Shown here in pieces: positions 45,162-52,014 of a stretch of 64,000 nt of DNA. Below the pieces are notes generated by a model, which was not told the DNA's origin, made no database searches, and was given only the letters and a program-made list of their open reading frames with translations. A program made the position numbers and the translations under genes. This DNA is from Alphaproteobacteria bacterium (GTDB lineage Bacteria; Pseudomonadota; Alphaproteobacteria; Acetobacterales; Acetobacteraceae). The stretch spans positions 36,650-100,649 of the forward strand of contig JAFKFI010000049.1 of assembly GCA_017307285.1 (NCBI GenBank), read 5' to 3'. Within the stretch, counting starts at the first letter, position 1, and the number at the start of each line of letters is the position of its first letter.

Positions 45162-45374
45162 ATGAGCTTGCGGGAGATCGTCGCCACGAATCTGCGAAGA
45201 CTGAGACATGCCAAAAGCATGTCGCAGGAGGAGCTTGCCGACCGTGCGGGCATCAATCGCAACTATGTTGGCATGCTGGAGCGCGAACAGCACTCCGCGA
45301 CCGTCGACATGCTGGAGAAACTCGCCGAGGTCCTTGAGGCGAACCCTGTCGAATTCTTCCGGCGGGAGACGTGA
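45162..45374 (+). CDS. XRE-family DNA-binding regulator
   Basis: The 70-residue product is one Cro/CI-type helix-turn-helix: REIVATNLRRLRHAKSMSQEELADRAGINRNYVGMLEREQHSATVDMLEKLAEVLEANPVEFF. ATG 45162 is preferred because an upstream GTG at 45141 falls in the operator. It converges on the second XRE gene, which shares NLRRLRHAK and QEELA, so the two are paralogues. It probably controls its own promoter and perhaps the neighbouring switch. Confidence 0.85.
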   Translation: MSLREIVATNLRRLRHAKSMSQEELADRAGINRNYVGMLEREQHSATVDMLEKLAEVLEANPVEFFRRET

Positions 45375-45393
45375 ACCGCAGTCGTCACGGAAC

Positions 45394-45639
45394 CTAAGGC
45401 TCGACCGCCGCCTTTTTCCGAGCCTTCGCGGGCGCGGCGCGCACCAGGTCGGTCGCTTCCACCTCGAGCGCCTCCGCGATCCGCCCGAGCACGGTGACGC
45501 TGGCCGAGACGTCGGCGCGTTCGATCCCTCCGACGTACCGGGCGCTCAACCCGGCTCTTTCGGCCAATTCTTCTTGCGTCATCTTTTTCGCATGACGCAA
45601 CCGACGCAGATTGACCGCCATGACCTCCTTGAGATCCAT
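45394..45639 (-). CDS. XRE-family regulator, QseC-like
   Basis: The 81-residue product is a Cro/CI-type helix-turn-helix (KEVMAVNLRRLRHAKKMTQEELAERAGLSARYVGGIER) with a basic tail (PAKARKKA). It is divergent from the DUF2285 gene at 45867, with two palindromic operators between. That arrangement matches qseC-qseM of the Mesorhizobium symbiosis ICE, where QseC sets a switch that represses the antiactivator QseM. Similarity is judged from arrangement and family, not alignment. Confidence 0.75.
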   Translation of the reverse strand: MDLKEVMAVNLRRLRHAKKMTQEELAERAGLSARYVGGIERADVSASVTVLGRIAEALEVEATDLVRAAPAKARKKAAVEP

Positions 45640-45660
45640 GGCGACGATGGAGCCGGTATA

Positions 45661-45689
45661 GGAACTATCGTTCCAGGAATGATCGTTCC
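45661..45689. promoter_or_regulatory. Two tandem palindromic operators
   Basis: GGAAC-TATC-GTTCC (45661-45674) and GGAAT-GATC-GTTCC (45676-45689) are two 14-base palindromes one base apart. They lie 21 bases upstream of the XRE start at 45639 and upstream of the DUF2285 gene, so they fit a self-regulating switch. Confidence 0.75.
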
Positions 45690-45773
45690 GATTCGTACAT
45701 GCCTGTGCTATTCATCGACGCTGCGGAGGCCTCAGTTTGTCATTTCCGCGAGCAACGTGATGCGCCCCAAGCA

Positions 45774-45822
45774 TCGCGGCGTAAGTATTCGCGGCGCAAA
45801 TCTTGCAAAAATTCGCGGTAAA
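45774..45822. repeat. Three TCGCGG direct repeats before the DUF2285 gene
   Basis: TCGCGGCGTAA (45774), TCGCGGCGCAAA (45789) and TCGCGGTAAA (45813) recur close to the start of the QseM-like gene. They may be activator sites. A related TCGCG occurs in both family 1 leaders, but that may be chance. Confidence 0.4.
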
Positions 45823-45866
45823 TGAATGGCTAACACATTGCTTTGATCTCTAGGGGGTAGATCGCA

Positions 45867-46130
45867 ATGACTCGGGTGCCTTTTCAGGACCGGCCGCCGC
45901 ACACCGACCGCTTAAACGCCTATGACGAGCAACATCTGGCGATCTATCTTCGATTGCTGATGGCCGACGAAGAGGGCGCTGACTGGCGCGAAGTCGTCCA
46001 GGTGATCTTCGGCCTCAATCCGGCCCAGGAGCCCGCCCGTGCCAAAACGGTTCATGAGAGCCATCTGGCGCGGGCGCGCTGGATGACGGAGACGGGCTAT
46101 CGGCACCTGCTTGAACCCCGGATGCAGTGA
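45867..46130 (+). CDS. DUF2285 antiactivator, QseM-like
   Basis: The 87-residue product has the compact DUF2285 pattern: LNAYDEQHLAIYLRLLMADEEGADWREVVQVIFGLNPAQEPARAKTVHESHLARARWMTETGYRHLL. DUF2285 is a helix-turn-helix variant used by ICE activators and antiactivators. A stand-alone short copy divergent from an XRE gene is the QseM arrangement; QseM binds TraR and FseA to block transfer. Here no traR or luxI is in the window, so the FseA-like protein downstream is its likely target. AGGGGGT is the ribosome site. Confidence 0.8.
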   Translation: MTRVPFQDRPPHTDRLNAYDEQHLAIYLRLLMADEEGADWREVVQVIFGLNPAQEPARAKTVHESHLARARWMTETGYRHLLEPRMQ

Positions 46131-46252
46131 ACCGACAGCCCACACTCCCACGGCTCGCAGCCACACGTGATGCAACCTTAAGGACTACTTTTGCCGACAA
46201 GTTTTCCGGATCGTGGAAGCCCCCTTGGAGGGACAAAACGAGAGGAAACGCC

Positions 46253-46462
46253 ATGCCCACGGAGTATTGGCGCGCGCCGGAGACGATTGATCGCCTGAGC
46301 CGCCTCGAGCGCCCCGGCTTCGCCGTCGAATTCCTGCGCCGCAACCATGATTACCGCCGCGACTTCGTCCGCACACAGCGCCAGATCGCGCGCGCCTCCG
46401 TCGATGCCGAAACCGCCCGTGTCGGTCTCGCTCGACGATGGGGGTTGCGTTTTCGCCCATGA
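46253..46462 (+). CDS. fseA: DUF6499 N-terminal part of split FseA-like excision activator
   Basis: ATG 46253 follows AGAGGAAA. The 69-residue ORF has the DUF6499 motif TEYWRAPETIDRLSRLERPGFAVEFLRRNHDYRRDF and ends RRWGLRFRP-stop. The family normally continues in one protein with DPSLP... and a DUF2285 domain, which here is in the next frame. In the Mesorhizobium symbiosis ICE the same two pieces (Msi172 and Msi171) are joined by programmed +1 ribosomal frameshifting to give FseA, which turns on excision. The frame break here is at the same domain junction. See the frameshift site entry. Confidence 0.85.
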   Translation: MPTEYWRAPETIDRLSRLERPGFAVEFLRRNHDYRRDFVRTQRQIARASVDAETARVGLARRWGLRFRP

Positions 46463-46463
46463 C
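46457..46463 (+). promoter_or_regulatory. Probable programmed +1 frameshift site (CCA-T-GAC)
   Basis: The first ORF ends CGC-CCA-TGA. If the ribosome holds proline tRNA on CCA (46457-46459) and skips T46460, the next codon is GAC and the protein reads RFRP-DPSLPVGPAP, which is the expected family sequence across this junction. A slow UGA stop after a proline codon is the kind of context known for +1 slippage. A one-base sequence error is the alternative. Confidence 0.7.
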
Positions 46464-47039
46464 CCAAGTCTTCCCGTTGGGCCCGCCCCGGTTACCTGGC
46501 TACCCGAACTATCGCCCGGTACGCTGATCCTCGAAACAGCGCCCGGCGGGTTCGACCAACTCACGTCGCTTGATCCCGCGCAGCTCGGATCAGTCGTTGC
46601 TGATGACGCGGACGACGAAGGCCGTGAGCTTGTTGTTATCGACGGCTCGGGCGAACTCCACGTTCGTTTGCGCGGCCATCAGACCGGCACGCGGCCTGCC
46701 ATTCTGCTGCCGCCCGACATCTCTTTTGAACTCCGGCTTGATGTCGCTCTGCGCTTCGTGCGCCGTCTTCGTGGCCAGCGCATCAAACTTCTCCCCGCCG
46801 CGCTTCGCCTGACGCCCCAGCAGAAGCGCCGGCTCGTCCAACTTCTGCACGCCTTCGACGTCCACGAACTTGGGGGCGGCCCACGCGACGTCGCCGAAAT
46901 CATCCTCCGCTCCGAGCACGCACGATTTCCATCAGTGGAGTGGAAGGATTCACACGCCCGGCGCACCGCCAACCGTCTCATTCATGACTCGATCGCTCTC
47001 GTCGAGCGCGGCTATCTCAAGCTCCTGCGCGGCGGCTGA
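46461..47039 (+). CDS. fseA: DUF2285 C-terminal part of split FseA-like excision activator
   Basis: This frame, entered by +1 shift at 46460, gives 192 residues: DPSLPVGPAPVTWLPELSPGTLILE, GFDQLTSLDPAQLG, then a DUF2285 domain (DISFELRLDVALRFVRRLRGQ, TPQQKRRLVQLLHAFDVHELGGGPRDVAEIIL, RRTANRLIHDSIALVERGYLKLLRGG). It has no usable start of its own, so it depends on the upstream ORF. The fused protein would have 261 residues. DUF2285 is the DNA-binding part. The likely target is the promoter of the excisionase-like gene 200 bases downstream. Confidence 0.82.
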   Translation, partial: DPSLPVGPAPVTWLPELSPGTLILETAPGGFDQLTSLDPAQLGSVVADDADDEGRELVVIDGSGELHVRLRGHQTGTRPAILLPPDISFELRLDVALRFVRRLRGQRIKLLPAALRLTPQQKRRLVQLLHAFDVHELGGGPRDVAEIILRSEHARFPSVEWKDSHARRTANRLIHDSIALVERGYLKLLRGG

Positions 47040-47088
47040 TACGTCCGCCGATCCCTCCCACGCCCTACGCCCGCTTGCGCAGGATTGG

Positions 47089-47137
47089 GCGCAAGGCGCG
47101 CCCCCTTGCGCTCGACATCGCGATAGGGGGGACACAC
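47089..47137 (+). promoter_or_regulatory. Two hairpins in the excisionase-gene leader
   Basis: GCGCAAGG (47089-47096) pairs perfectly with CCTTGCGC (47104-47111). A second short hairpin, GGGG-GGACACA-CCCC-like, follows at about 47126-47141. These may end fseA transcription or sit in the leader of the next gene. The GGGCGCAAGG core also occurs in the candidate oriT (51944). Confidence 0.45.
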
Positions 47138-47243
47138 CCCCTCGAAACTCTTTGTCCACCCCCAACGCCCGAACTCTCCGCCACCGTGCCCCCGACATGC
47201 CGCGACTTGGCCGCGGCGCTTCGAAACAAGACGGAGGCACATC

Positions 47244-47495
47244 ATGCCCGACAGGGCCGCGCAGCTCGCCACGCGTTACGTCCGCACCCATGAAGCGGCG
47301 CGCATCCTCGGCATCTCGCCGCGCACGCTGGAAAAGTATCGCTGCCACGGCAGCGGCCCGACCTTCCGCAAGCTCGGCGGGCGCGTCGTCTACGCCATCG
47401 ACGACCTCGAAGCCTGGGCCGACCAAGCGGCGTGCAGCTCGACGTCGGATCCTCGATACGTCGAGGCCCGCGCCGCCGGCCACGCGCATCGCTGA
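47244..47495 (+). CDS. Excisionase-like helix-turn-helix protein (RdfS candidate)
   Basis: The 83-residue product has a MerR-like/AlpA-type winged helix: YVRTHEAARILGISPRTLEKYRCHGSGPTFRKLGGRVVYAIDDLEAWADQ. Proteins of this size and fold act as recombination directionality factors. Its place directly after fseA and before repA fits RdfS, the excision factor that FseA activates in the Mesorhizobium ICE. It would help the integrase at 14194 to excise the element. Ribosome site GGAGG lies eight bases before the ATG. Confidence 0.75.
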   Translation: MPDRAAQLATRYVRTHEAARILGISPRTLEKYRCHGSGPTFRKLGGRVVYAIDDLEAWADQAACSSTSDPRYVEARAAGHAHR

Positions 47496-47509
47496 AGCGG
47501 CGCTCGTCG

Positions 47510-48625
47510 ATGTCGCCCCGCCGCCTCATCACCGCCAGCGAACGGAGCAAGCTCGATCCGTTCGTCGTCGCCACCGGCGACGCCAGCCCGCGCGATCAGC
47601 GCGACCTGATGGAGCGGCCGTTCTTCTCCCTCGCAAAAGCCAGGCGCACGGCGCCGATCCTCTACGAAGCGGCCGGCGTTCGGGTCGAGGTCTATGCCGT
47701 GCCCGAGCACGGCATGGCGACCATCTGGGACGCCGACGTGCTGATCTGGGCGGCGAGCCAGATCGTCGAGGCCGAGAATCTCGGATTCAAAACCTCGCGC
47801 TTTCTGCGCTTCACCCCCTACCAGCTCCTGACCGCGATCGGTCGGCAGACAGGGGCACGCGACTATAAGCTGCTAAAGGGCGCGCTCGCCCGCCTGCAAT
47901 CGACCGTCATCCGCACGACAATCCGCAACGGCGAGCATTGGCGGCGTCATCAGTTCTCCTGGATCAACGAGTGGGAGGAATGCACGACGCGCGACGGCCG
48001 CGTCGAGGGCATGGAGTTCGTGCTTCCCGACTGGTTCTACCGCGGCGTCATCGATCGCTCGCTCGTCCTCGCCATCGACCCGGCCTACTTCCGGCTGACC
48101 GGCGGCATCGAGCGCTGGCTCTATCGCGTCGCTCGCAAGCACGCCGGACGCCAGCCCAGGGGCTGGCTGTTCGAGATCGCGCATCTTCACGAGAAGTCCG
48201 GCAGCTTGGTGCGCGTGTCGGATTTCGCGCTCCAGATCCGGCGCATCGCCGCGCGCCAGCCGCTGCCCGGCTATCGCCTGCGCATCGAGCGCGACGACCG
48301 GCGCGAGCTGCTGCGCATCCTGCCCGCCTACTTATCCACAGTCCCTGTGGATGGCGCTGTGGACGCGCTCGGGACTTCGCACGCAAACGGTATCGGGATT
48401 CCGCACGCAGCCCTATCGGGACTTCGCACGCACGAACCGCAGTTAACGCTTTGGCCAGAAACAGCGATTCCGGGCCTTAACTTAGAATCTAACCCAGAAT
48501 CTAACTCTTGTAGTTGGCCCGCGCGATCTGCGGATAAGCGCGCCACCCCCGCTGCACAGGCCTCCGAACCCCCAGAACAACAGCCGTCGCTGCCCTTCGG
48601 CCGCAGGCCGGGAGGGAAGAGATGA
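47510..48625 (+). CDS. repA: Replication initiator RepA
   Basis: The 371-residue product matches the RepA/replication initiator A family: MSPRRLITASERSKLDPFVVATGDASPRDQRDLMERPFFSLAK, IWDADVLIWAASQIVEAENLGFKTSRFLRFTPYQLLTAIGR, and FVLPDWFYRGVIDRSLVLAIDPAYFRLTGGIERWLYRVARKHAG. Many ICEs of this type carry it and may replicate after excision. The last 90 residues are low-complexity and coincide with DnaA-box and iteron-like DNA (48332-48515). ATG 47510 is the family start. Confidence 0.88.
   Translation: MSPRRLITASERSKLDPFVVATGDASPRDQRDLMERPFFSLAKARRTAPILYEAAGVRVEVYAVPEHGMATIWDADVLIWAASQIVEAENLGFKTSRFLRFTPYQLLTAIGRQTGARDYKLLKGALARLQSTVIRTTIRNGEHWRRHQFSWINEWEECTTRDGRVEGMEFVLPDWFYRGVIDRSLVLAIDPAYFRLTGGIERWLYRVARKHAGRQPRGWLFEIAHLHEKSGSLVRVSDFALQIRRIAARQPLPGYRLRIERDDRRELLRILPAYLSTVPVDGAVDALGTSHANGIGIPHAALSGLRTHEPQLTLWPETAIPGLNLESNPESNSCSWPARSADKRATPAAQASEPPEQQPSLPFGRRPGGKR
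48332..48515. other. Candidate replication origin inside the 3' end of repA
   Basis: TTATCCACA (48332-48340) is a perfect DnaA box, overlapping the palindrome ATCCACAG-TCC-CTGTGGAT (48334-48352). Three iteron-like repeats of CGGGACTTCGCACGC follow at 48370, 48394 (CGGGATTCCGCACGC) and 48417, at 24- and 23-base spacing. An AT-rich patch with two copies of AGAATCTAAC lies at about 48482-48510 and could be the unwinding element. Confidence 0.65.
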
Positions 48626-49260
48626 TCGTCGCTCTGCTCAACCAGAAGGGCGGCGTCGGCAAGACCACGCTTGCGCTGCACCTCGCCGGCGAGCTGGCGC
48701 TGCACGGCAAGCGCGTCACGCTGATCGATGCGGACCCGCAAGGCTCGGCGCTCGATTGGTCGCAGCAGCGGGCGCGGGAGAACGTCTCTCGGCTCTTCGG
48801 CGTGGTGGGTCTCGCGCGCGACACACTCCATCGCGAAGCGCCCGAGATCGCGCTCACCGCCGATCATGTCGTCATCGACGGACCGCCGCGCGTCGCCGGC
48901 CTTATGCGCTCGGCGCTCCTAGCCGCCGACCTCGTGCTGATCCCAGTACAGCCGTCGCCCTTCGACGGCTGGGCCTCGGCCGAGATGCTGGAGCTGCTGC
49001 GCGAAGCGCGCATCTATCGCCCGCGGATCGCAGCGCGCTTCGTGCTGAACCGCTGCGCGGCCCGCACGATCATCGCTCGCGAGACGGCCGAAACGCTCGC
49101 CGATCACGATCCGCCGGTGCTCACCAGCACCATCGGCCAGCGCGTCATCTTCGCCGACGCCGCACAGTCCGGCCGGCTTGTGTTCGAGCTCGCCGAGCAG
49201 AGCGCCGCGGCGCGCGAGATCGCGGCGCTCGCCGCGGAAGTCTCGAGGATTGCGCCATGA
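48622..49260 (+). CDS. parA: ParA-type partition ATPase
   Basis: The 212-residue product is a short ParA/MinD-type ATPase: deviant Walker A NQKGGVGKTTLALHLAG, LIDADPQGSALDW, VIDGPPRVAGLMRSALLAADLVLIPVQPSPFDGWA. It has no N-terminal helix-turn-helix, so it is the small (type Ib) form. It overlaps repA by four bases and the RHH gene by four bases, giving a repA-parA-RHH unit for element stability. Confidence 0.92.
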   Translation: MIVALLNQKGGVGKTTLALHLAGELALHGKRVTLIDADPQGSALDWSQQRARENVSRLFGVVGLARDTLHREAPEIALTADHVVIDGPPRVAGLMRSALLAADLVLIPVQPSPFDGWASAEMLELLREARIYRPRIAARFVLNRCAARTIIARETAETLADHDPPVLTSTIGQRVIFADAAQSGRLVFELAEQSAAAREIAALAAEVSRIAP

Positions 49261-49511
49261 GCGCGCGTGGCGCCCGACGCGGCTTCGCCGCCCGGCCCGG
49301 CGACGCCGAAAGCTGGATCAAGACGCCTGACGCCTCAAGTCGTCGCGGTGACGAGCCCTCCGCCTTCACCGCGCGCCTGACGATCGACGTCACGCCGGCG
49401 CTGCGGGGCCGCATCAAGGTCGCCGCGTTCCAGCGCGGGATCACCGTCGCCGACATGCTGCGCGACCTCTTCGCGCGCGAATTCCCTGCCGATCCCGGAG
49501 AGAGCGCATGA
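49257..49511 (+). CDS. Small ribbon-helix-helix-like protein, possible ParA partner
   Basis: The 84-residue product has a basic disordered start and a C-terminal segment FTARLTIDVTPALRGRIKVAAFQRGITVADMLRDLFAREFP that reads as strand-helix-helix, like RHH DNA-binding partners of small ParA proteins. ATGA overlap with parA supports pairing as the centromere-binding protein. The homology is by pattern only. Confidence 0.7.
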   Translation: MSARGARRGFAARPGDAESWIKTPDASSRRGDEPSAFTARLTIDVTPALRGRIKVAAFQRGITVADMLRDLFAREFPADPGESA

Positions 49512-50026
49512 ACGACAACGAGCCGTCGCCGCCGCGCGTCGTGCCGCCATCGCATCGGCGCACCGTGGCACTCACCCATGTCGAGCTGACCTGGATCGAG
49601 AAGAAGATCGAGCACTGGCTGCGCTTCGGCCGGCGTGCCGAGGAGAAGATTCTCGATCGCCGCCGCAGCATCTCGAGCTTCAAGCCAGGCAGCATCTTCG
49701 CGTTCGTGCGCTGGGCGTCGAACGACTTCGGCACCGTGGTCTCGCGCATGGATATCGTGCGCGCGGTCGAGCCTGGCGCACGCTTCCAGACGCTGCCCTT
49801 CGTGCGCCCTGGCGGCGAAATCCTCCTGCGCGTCGATAACTGGCCGAAGGTCGAGCGCGTGCTGCAGGCGATCGACGCCGTTGAGGCGCTCGACATCGAT
49901 CCCGTCGACGCCGCGCCGGAATACTGGCGCCACCTCCACAACCGTCTCGCCGCCGGCCATGAGCCGCGCCCCTACACGCGCGATCAGCACGCCGCCTGGC
50001 TCAAGCGCAGGAGCGTCACGCTATGA
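49508..50026 (+). CDS. DUF2840 family protein
   Basis: The 172-residue product matches DUF2840: LTHVELTWIEKKIEHWLRFGR, ILDRRRSISSFKPGSIFAFVRWASNDFGTVVSRMDIVRA, DNWPKVERVLQAIDAVEALDIDP, AAPEYWRHLHNRLAAG. It is nearly always found between parA and traF in this ICE type. Its role is unknown. It overlaps both neighbours by four bases. Confidence 0.87.
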   Translation: MNDNEPSPPRVVPPSHRRTVALTHVELTWIEKKIEHWLRFGRRAEEKILDRRRSISSFKPGSIFAFVRWASNDFGTVVSRMDIVRAVEPGARFQTLPFVRPGGEILLRVDNWPKVERVLQAIDAVEALDIDPVDAAPEYWRHLHNRLAAGHEPRPYTRDQHAAWLKRRSVTL

Positions 50027-50568
50027 CCCGCTTCGGCTACGTCATGACGACGTATTTCGCCATGCTCGCCTTCATCGGCTTGGCCTTCGTCCATCCGGCG
50101 CCGCGCCTGATTTGGAACGCCACGGCGAGCACACCGACTGGGCTCTATGCGCTCCGTCCGGCCGGACAGCTCCACGCGCTCGAACTGGTCGCCGCGCGCG
50201 CGCCCGAACCGATCGCCAGCTACCTCGCTGATGGCGGCTTCCTGCCCAAGGGCGTGCCGCTGCTGAAGCATGTGATGGCGCTGCCTGGGCAGACGGTGTG
50301 CCGCGCAGGCGACGCCATCACCGTCGATCACGTCGCCGTCGGCGCGGCGCGTGAACGCGATCACCTCGGGCGCCCGCTGCCGCGCTGGAGCGGCTGCCAC
50401 ACGCTCGGCCCCAGCGAAGTCTTCCTCATGAACCCGACCGTCCCGGACAGCCTGGACGGACGCTATTTCGGCGCGCTTCCCACCACCGCGATTGTCGCCC
50501 GCGCGATCCCCTTGTGGACCGACGAGGCCGGTGACGGCCGCTTCGTGTGGCGCGCCGCCACTGATTGA
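50023..50568 (+). CDS. traF: Conjugal transfer peptidase TraF (S26 family)
   Basis: The 181-residue product has one N-terminal membrane helix (YFAMLAFIGLAFV), the S26 catalytic serine in ASTPTGLYAL near 40, and the general-base lysine in PLLKHVMALPGQ near 85, then MNPTVPDSLDGRYFG. TraF of Trb systems cuts and cyclises the TrbC pilin at the periplasmic face. trbC is at 57347. Confidence 0.92.
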   Translation: MTRFGYVMTTYFAMLAFIGLAFVHPAPRLIWNATASTPTGLYALRPAGQLHALELVAARAPEPIASYLADGGFLPKGVPLLKHVMALPGQTVCRAGDAITVDHVAVGAARERDHLGRPLPRWSGCHTLGPSEVFLMNPTVPDSLDGRYFGALPTTAIVARAIPLWTDEAGDGRFVWRAATD

Positions 50569-50603
50569 CCCGCTTCTCAACCCGCCAACAACGGAGGTTT
50601 CCC

Positions 50604-50939
50604 ATGGCGCAGATTGGTCAGTTCACACGCGATAAGTCCGGTTTCACCGGGCGCATCCAAACGCTCTTCTTCTACCGTGACCTTTCCCTCGTTCCGGCCG
50701 AATCCTCCGATGCCGAGAACGCGCCCGACTATCGTGTCCACATGGGCGACGGCGACGGCCCGGAAATCGGCGCGGGTTGGAAGCGCACCGGCGAGAAGGC
50801 TGGCGAGTATGTCTCGCTCGTCATCGACGATCCCGCACTCGCGCAGCCGATCCGCGCCAACCTCTTCCAGTCGGGCGACGACAAGTCCGCCTGGGTGCTG
50901 AACTGGAACCGTCCGCCGAAGCGCGGCGATCGGAGCTGA
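50604..50939 (+). CDS. DUF736 family protein, copy 2
   Basis: The 111-residue product MAQIGQFTRDKSGFTGRIQTLFFYRDLSLVPAE... YRVHMGDGDGPEIGAGW... LAQPIRANLFQSGDDKSAWVLNWNRPPKR shares the DUF736 layout with copy 1 at 44699 but is clearly diverged, so it is an old duplication or independent gain. GGAGG is the ribosome site. It lies in the tra part, while copy 1 lies in the regulatory part. Confidence 0.9.
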   Translation: MAQIGQFTRDKSGFTGRIQTLFFYRDLSLVPAESSDAENAPDYRVHMGDGDGPEIGAGWKRTGEKAGEYVSLVIDDPALAQPIRANLFQSGDDKSAWVLNWNRPPKRGDRS

Positions 50940-50943
50940 TCGC

Positions 50944-51660
50944 ATGCGGCGCGCGCTTCTTTTGCTCGCCAGCGTAACGGCGCTCGGCATACCCGCCGCC
51001 GCCATCCACGCCCAGGCGGCTCCCATAGCGCTGCAGGCTGCTGGCGGCTCCTACGCCGCTCTCATTGCAGAAGCCGCGCAACGCTTCAGCATTCCAGCGG
51101 CCTGGATTCGAGCGATCATGCGCATCGAGAGCCGTGGCGATCGGCGCGCCATCTCACCCAAGGGCGCGATGGGGTTGATGCAGCTCATGCCCGAGACATG
51201 GGCTACGCTACGCGCTCGTTACGGCCTTGGGCGTGACGCGTTCGATCCCCACGACAACATCCTGGCAGGCGCGGCTTTCCTGCGCGAGATGCACGACCGC
51301 TACGGATCGCCGGGATTCCTTGCGGCGTATAATGCCGGGCCGGGGCGATACGAAGATTATCGCGATCGGCATCGTCCGCTGCCGCCGGAAACAGTCGCTT
51401 ACGTCGCGGCGCTTGTCCCTTTTGTCGGGGACGGCGCGACCGATGGGCCTGTCCTCATGGCGGCCTCCGATCCGTCGTCCTGGACACAAGCGCCGCTCTT
51501 CATTGTGCGATCGGCAAGCGCTGAACCTGTTGATCGCGCGGCGGCCAAACCGCCGTCGAACGACCAGTCATCTGCGGTCGCGGTGCGCGATCTGTCGGCC
51601 ATCGCACCGCAATCCGATGGGCTGTTCGTCCACGTTTCCGCAGCAGGGCCGAAGCAGTGA
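50944..51660 (+). CDS. Lytic transglycosylase (SLT family)
   Basis: The 238-residue product has a signal peptide (ALLLLASVTALGIPAAAIHAQA) and a goose-type SLT domain: catalytic glutamate in MRIESRGDRRAISPKGAMGLMQLMPETW, NILAGAAFLREMHDRYG and AYNAGPGRYEDY. It cuts peptidoglycan to make room for the mating channel, as VirB1-type proteins do. The C-terminal 70 residues are disordered. It starts four bases after DUF736. Confidence 0.92.
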   Translation: MRRALLLLASVTALGIPAAAIHAQAAPIALQAAGGSYAALIAEAAQRFSIPAAWIRAIMRIESRGDRRAISPKGAMGLMQLMPETWATLRARYGLGRDAFDPHDNILAGAAFLREMHDRYGSPGFLAAYNAGPGRYEDYRDRHRPLPPETVAYVAALVPFVGDGATDGPVLMAASDPSSWTQAPLFIVRSASAEPVDRAAAKPPSNDQSSAVAVRDLSAIAPQSDGLFVHVSAAGPKQ

Positions 51661-51847
51661 CCGCACCATTCTCCCGTCGACATGTCGCTACATCGCCTCG
51701 GTCAGCTTGCGCTTTCCCTGTCGGCACGGCGGCCTCCGACGGCTCAAAGGGCTACATCGCACCGACGGGGCACGGTTTCGCAGGCAGGCGCACCCTGGCG
51801 TGCCTCCGGGAAGAAGGAAGGGCGGATAGGGGAGGAGCGCAGAAACC

Positions 51848-51910
51848 AACCGACCGAGGGCGAGATAAAAGGCCGCAAGGTGCGGCTCGGTCGGTCGGTT
51901 GTTTTTATTG
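51848..51910 (+). terminator. Rho-independent terminator after the tra gene group
   Basis: AACCGACCG (51848-51856) pairs with CGGTCGGTT (51892-51900), with GTTTTTATT immediately after. Inside is a second hairpin GCCGC-AAGGT-GCGGC (51872-51886), the same AAGGT loop that recurs in the oriT candidate. Confidence 0.75.
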
Positions 51911-51925
51911 GGATTTTTCAGCGAT

Positions 51926-52006
51926 CCGGCAATGTGCGGCCCTGGGGCGCAAGGTGCGCCGGACCCACAACGCTTTGCCGGAGCTGACTTTTCCGCACAT
52001 TGCCGG
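51926..52006 (+). other. Candidate origin of transfer (oriT)
   Basis: CCGGCAATGTGCGG (51926-51939) and CCGCACATTGCCGG (51993-52006) form a perfect 14-base inverted repeat 53 bases apart. Between them lies GGCGC-AAGGT-GCGCC (51946-51960), a hairpin whose sequence GCAAGGTGCGCC resembles RSF1010/Ti-type nick regions. The pattern stands just upstream of the relaxase start, the usual oriT place. Confidence 0.6.
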
Positions 52007-52014
52007 GGCCGGCG

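Larger units (their letters stand above)
51661..52014. other. 354-base gap with terminator and candidate oriT
   Basis: No gene is supported. The gap holds a strong terminator at 51848-51910 and the inverted repeats of the candidate transfer origin at 51926-52006, next to the relaxase gene. Confidence 0.6.

Noticed and set aside
48370..48431. CRISPR-like array
   Set aside because: Only three 15-base repeats with 8-9-base spacers inside a coding region; this fits iterons, not CRISPR.
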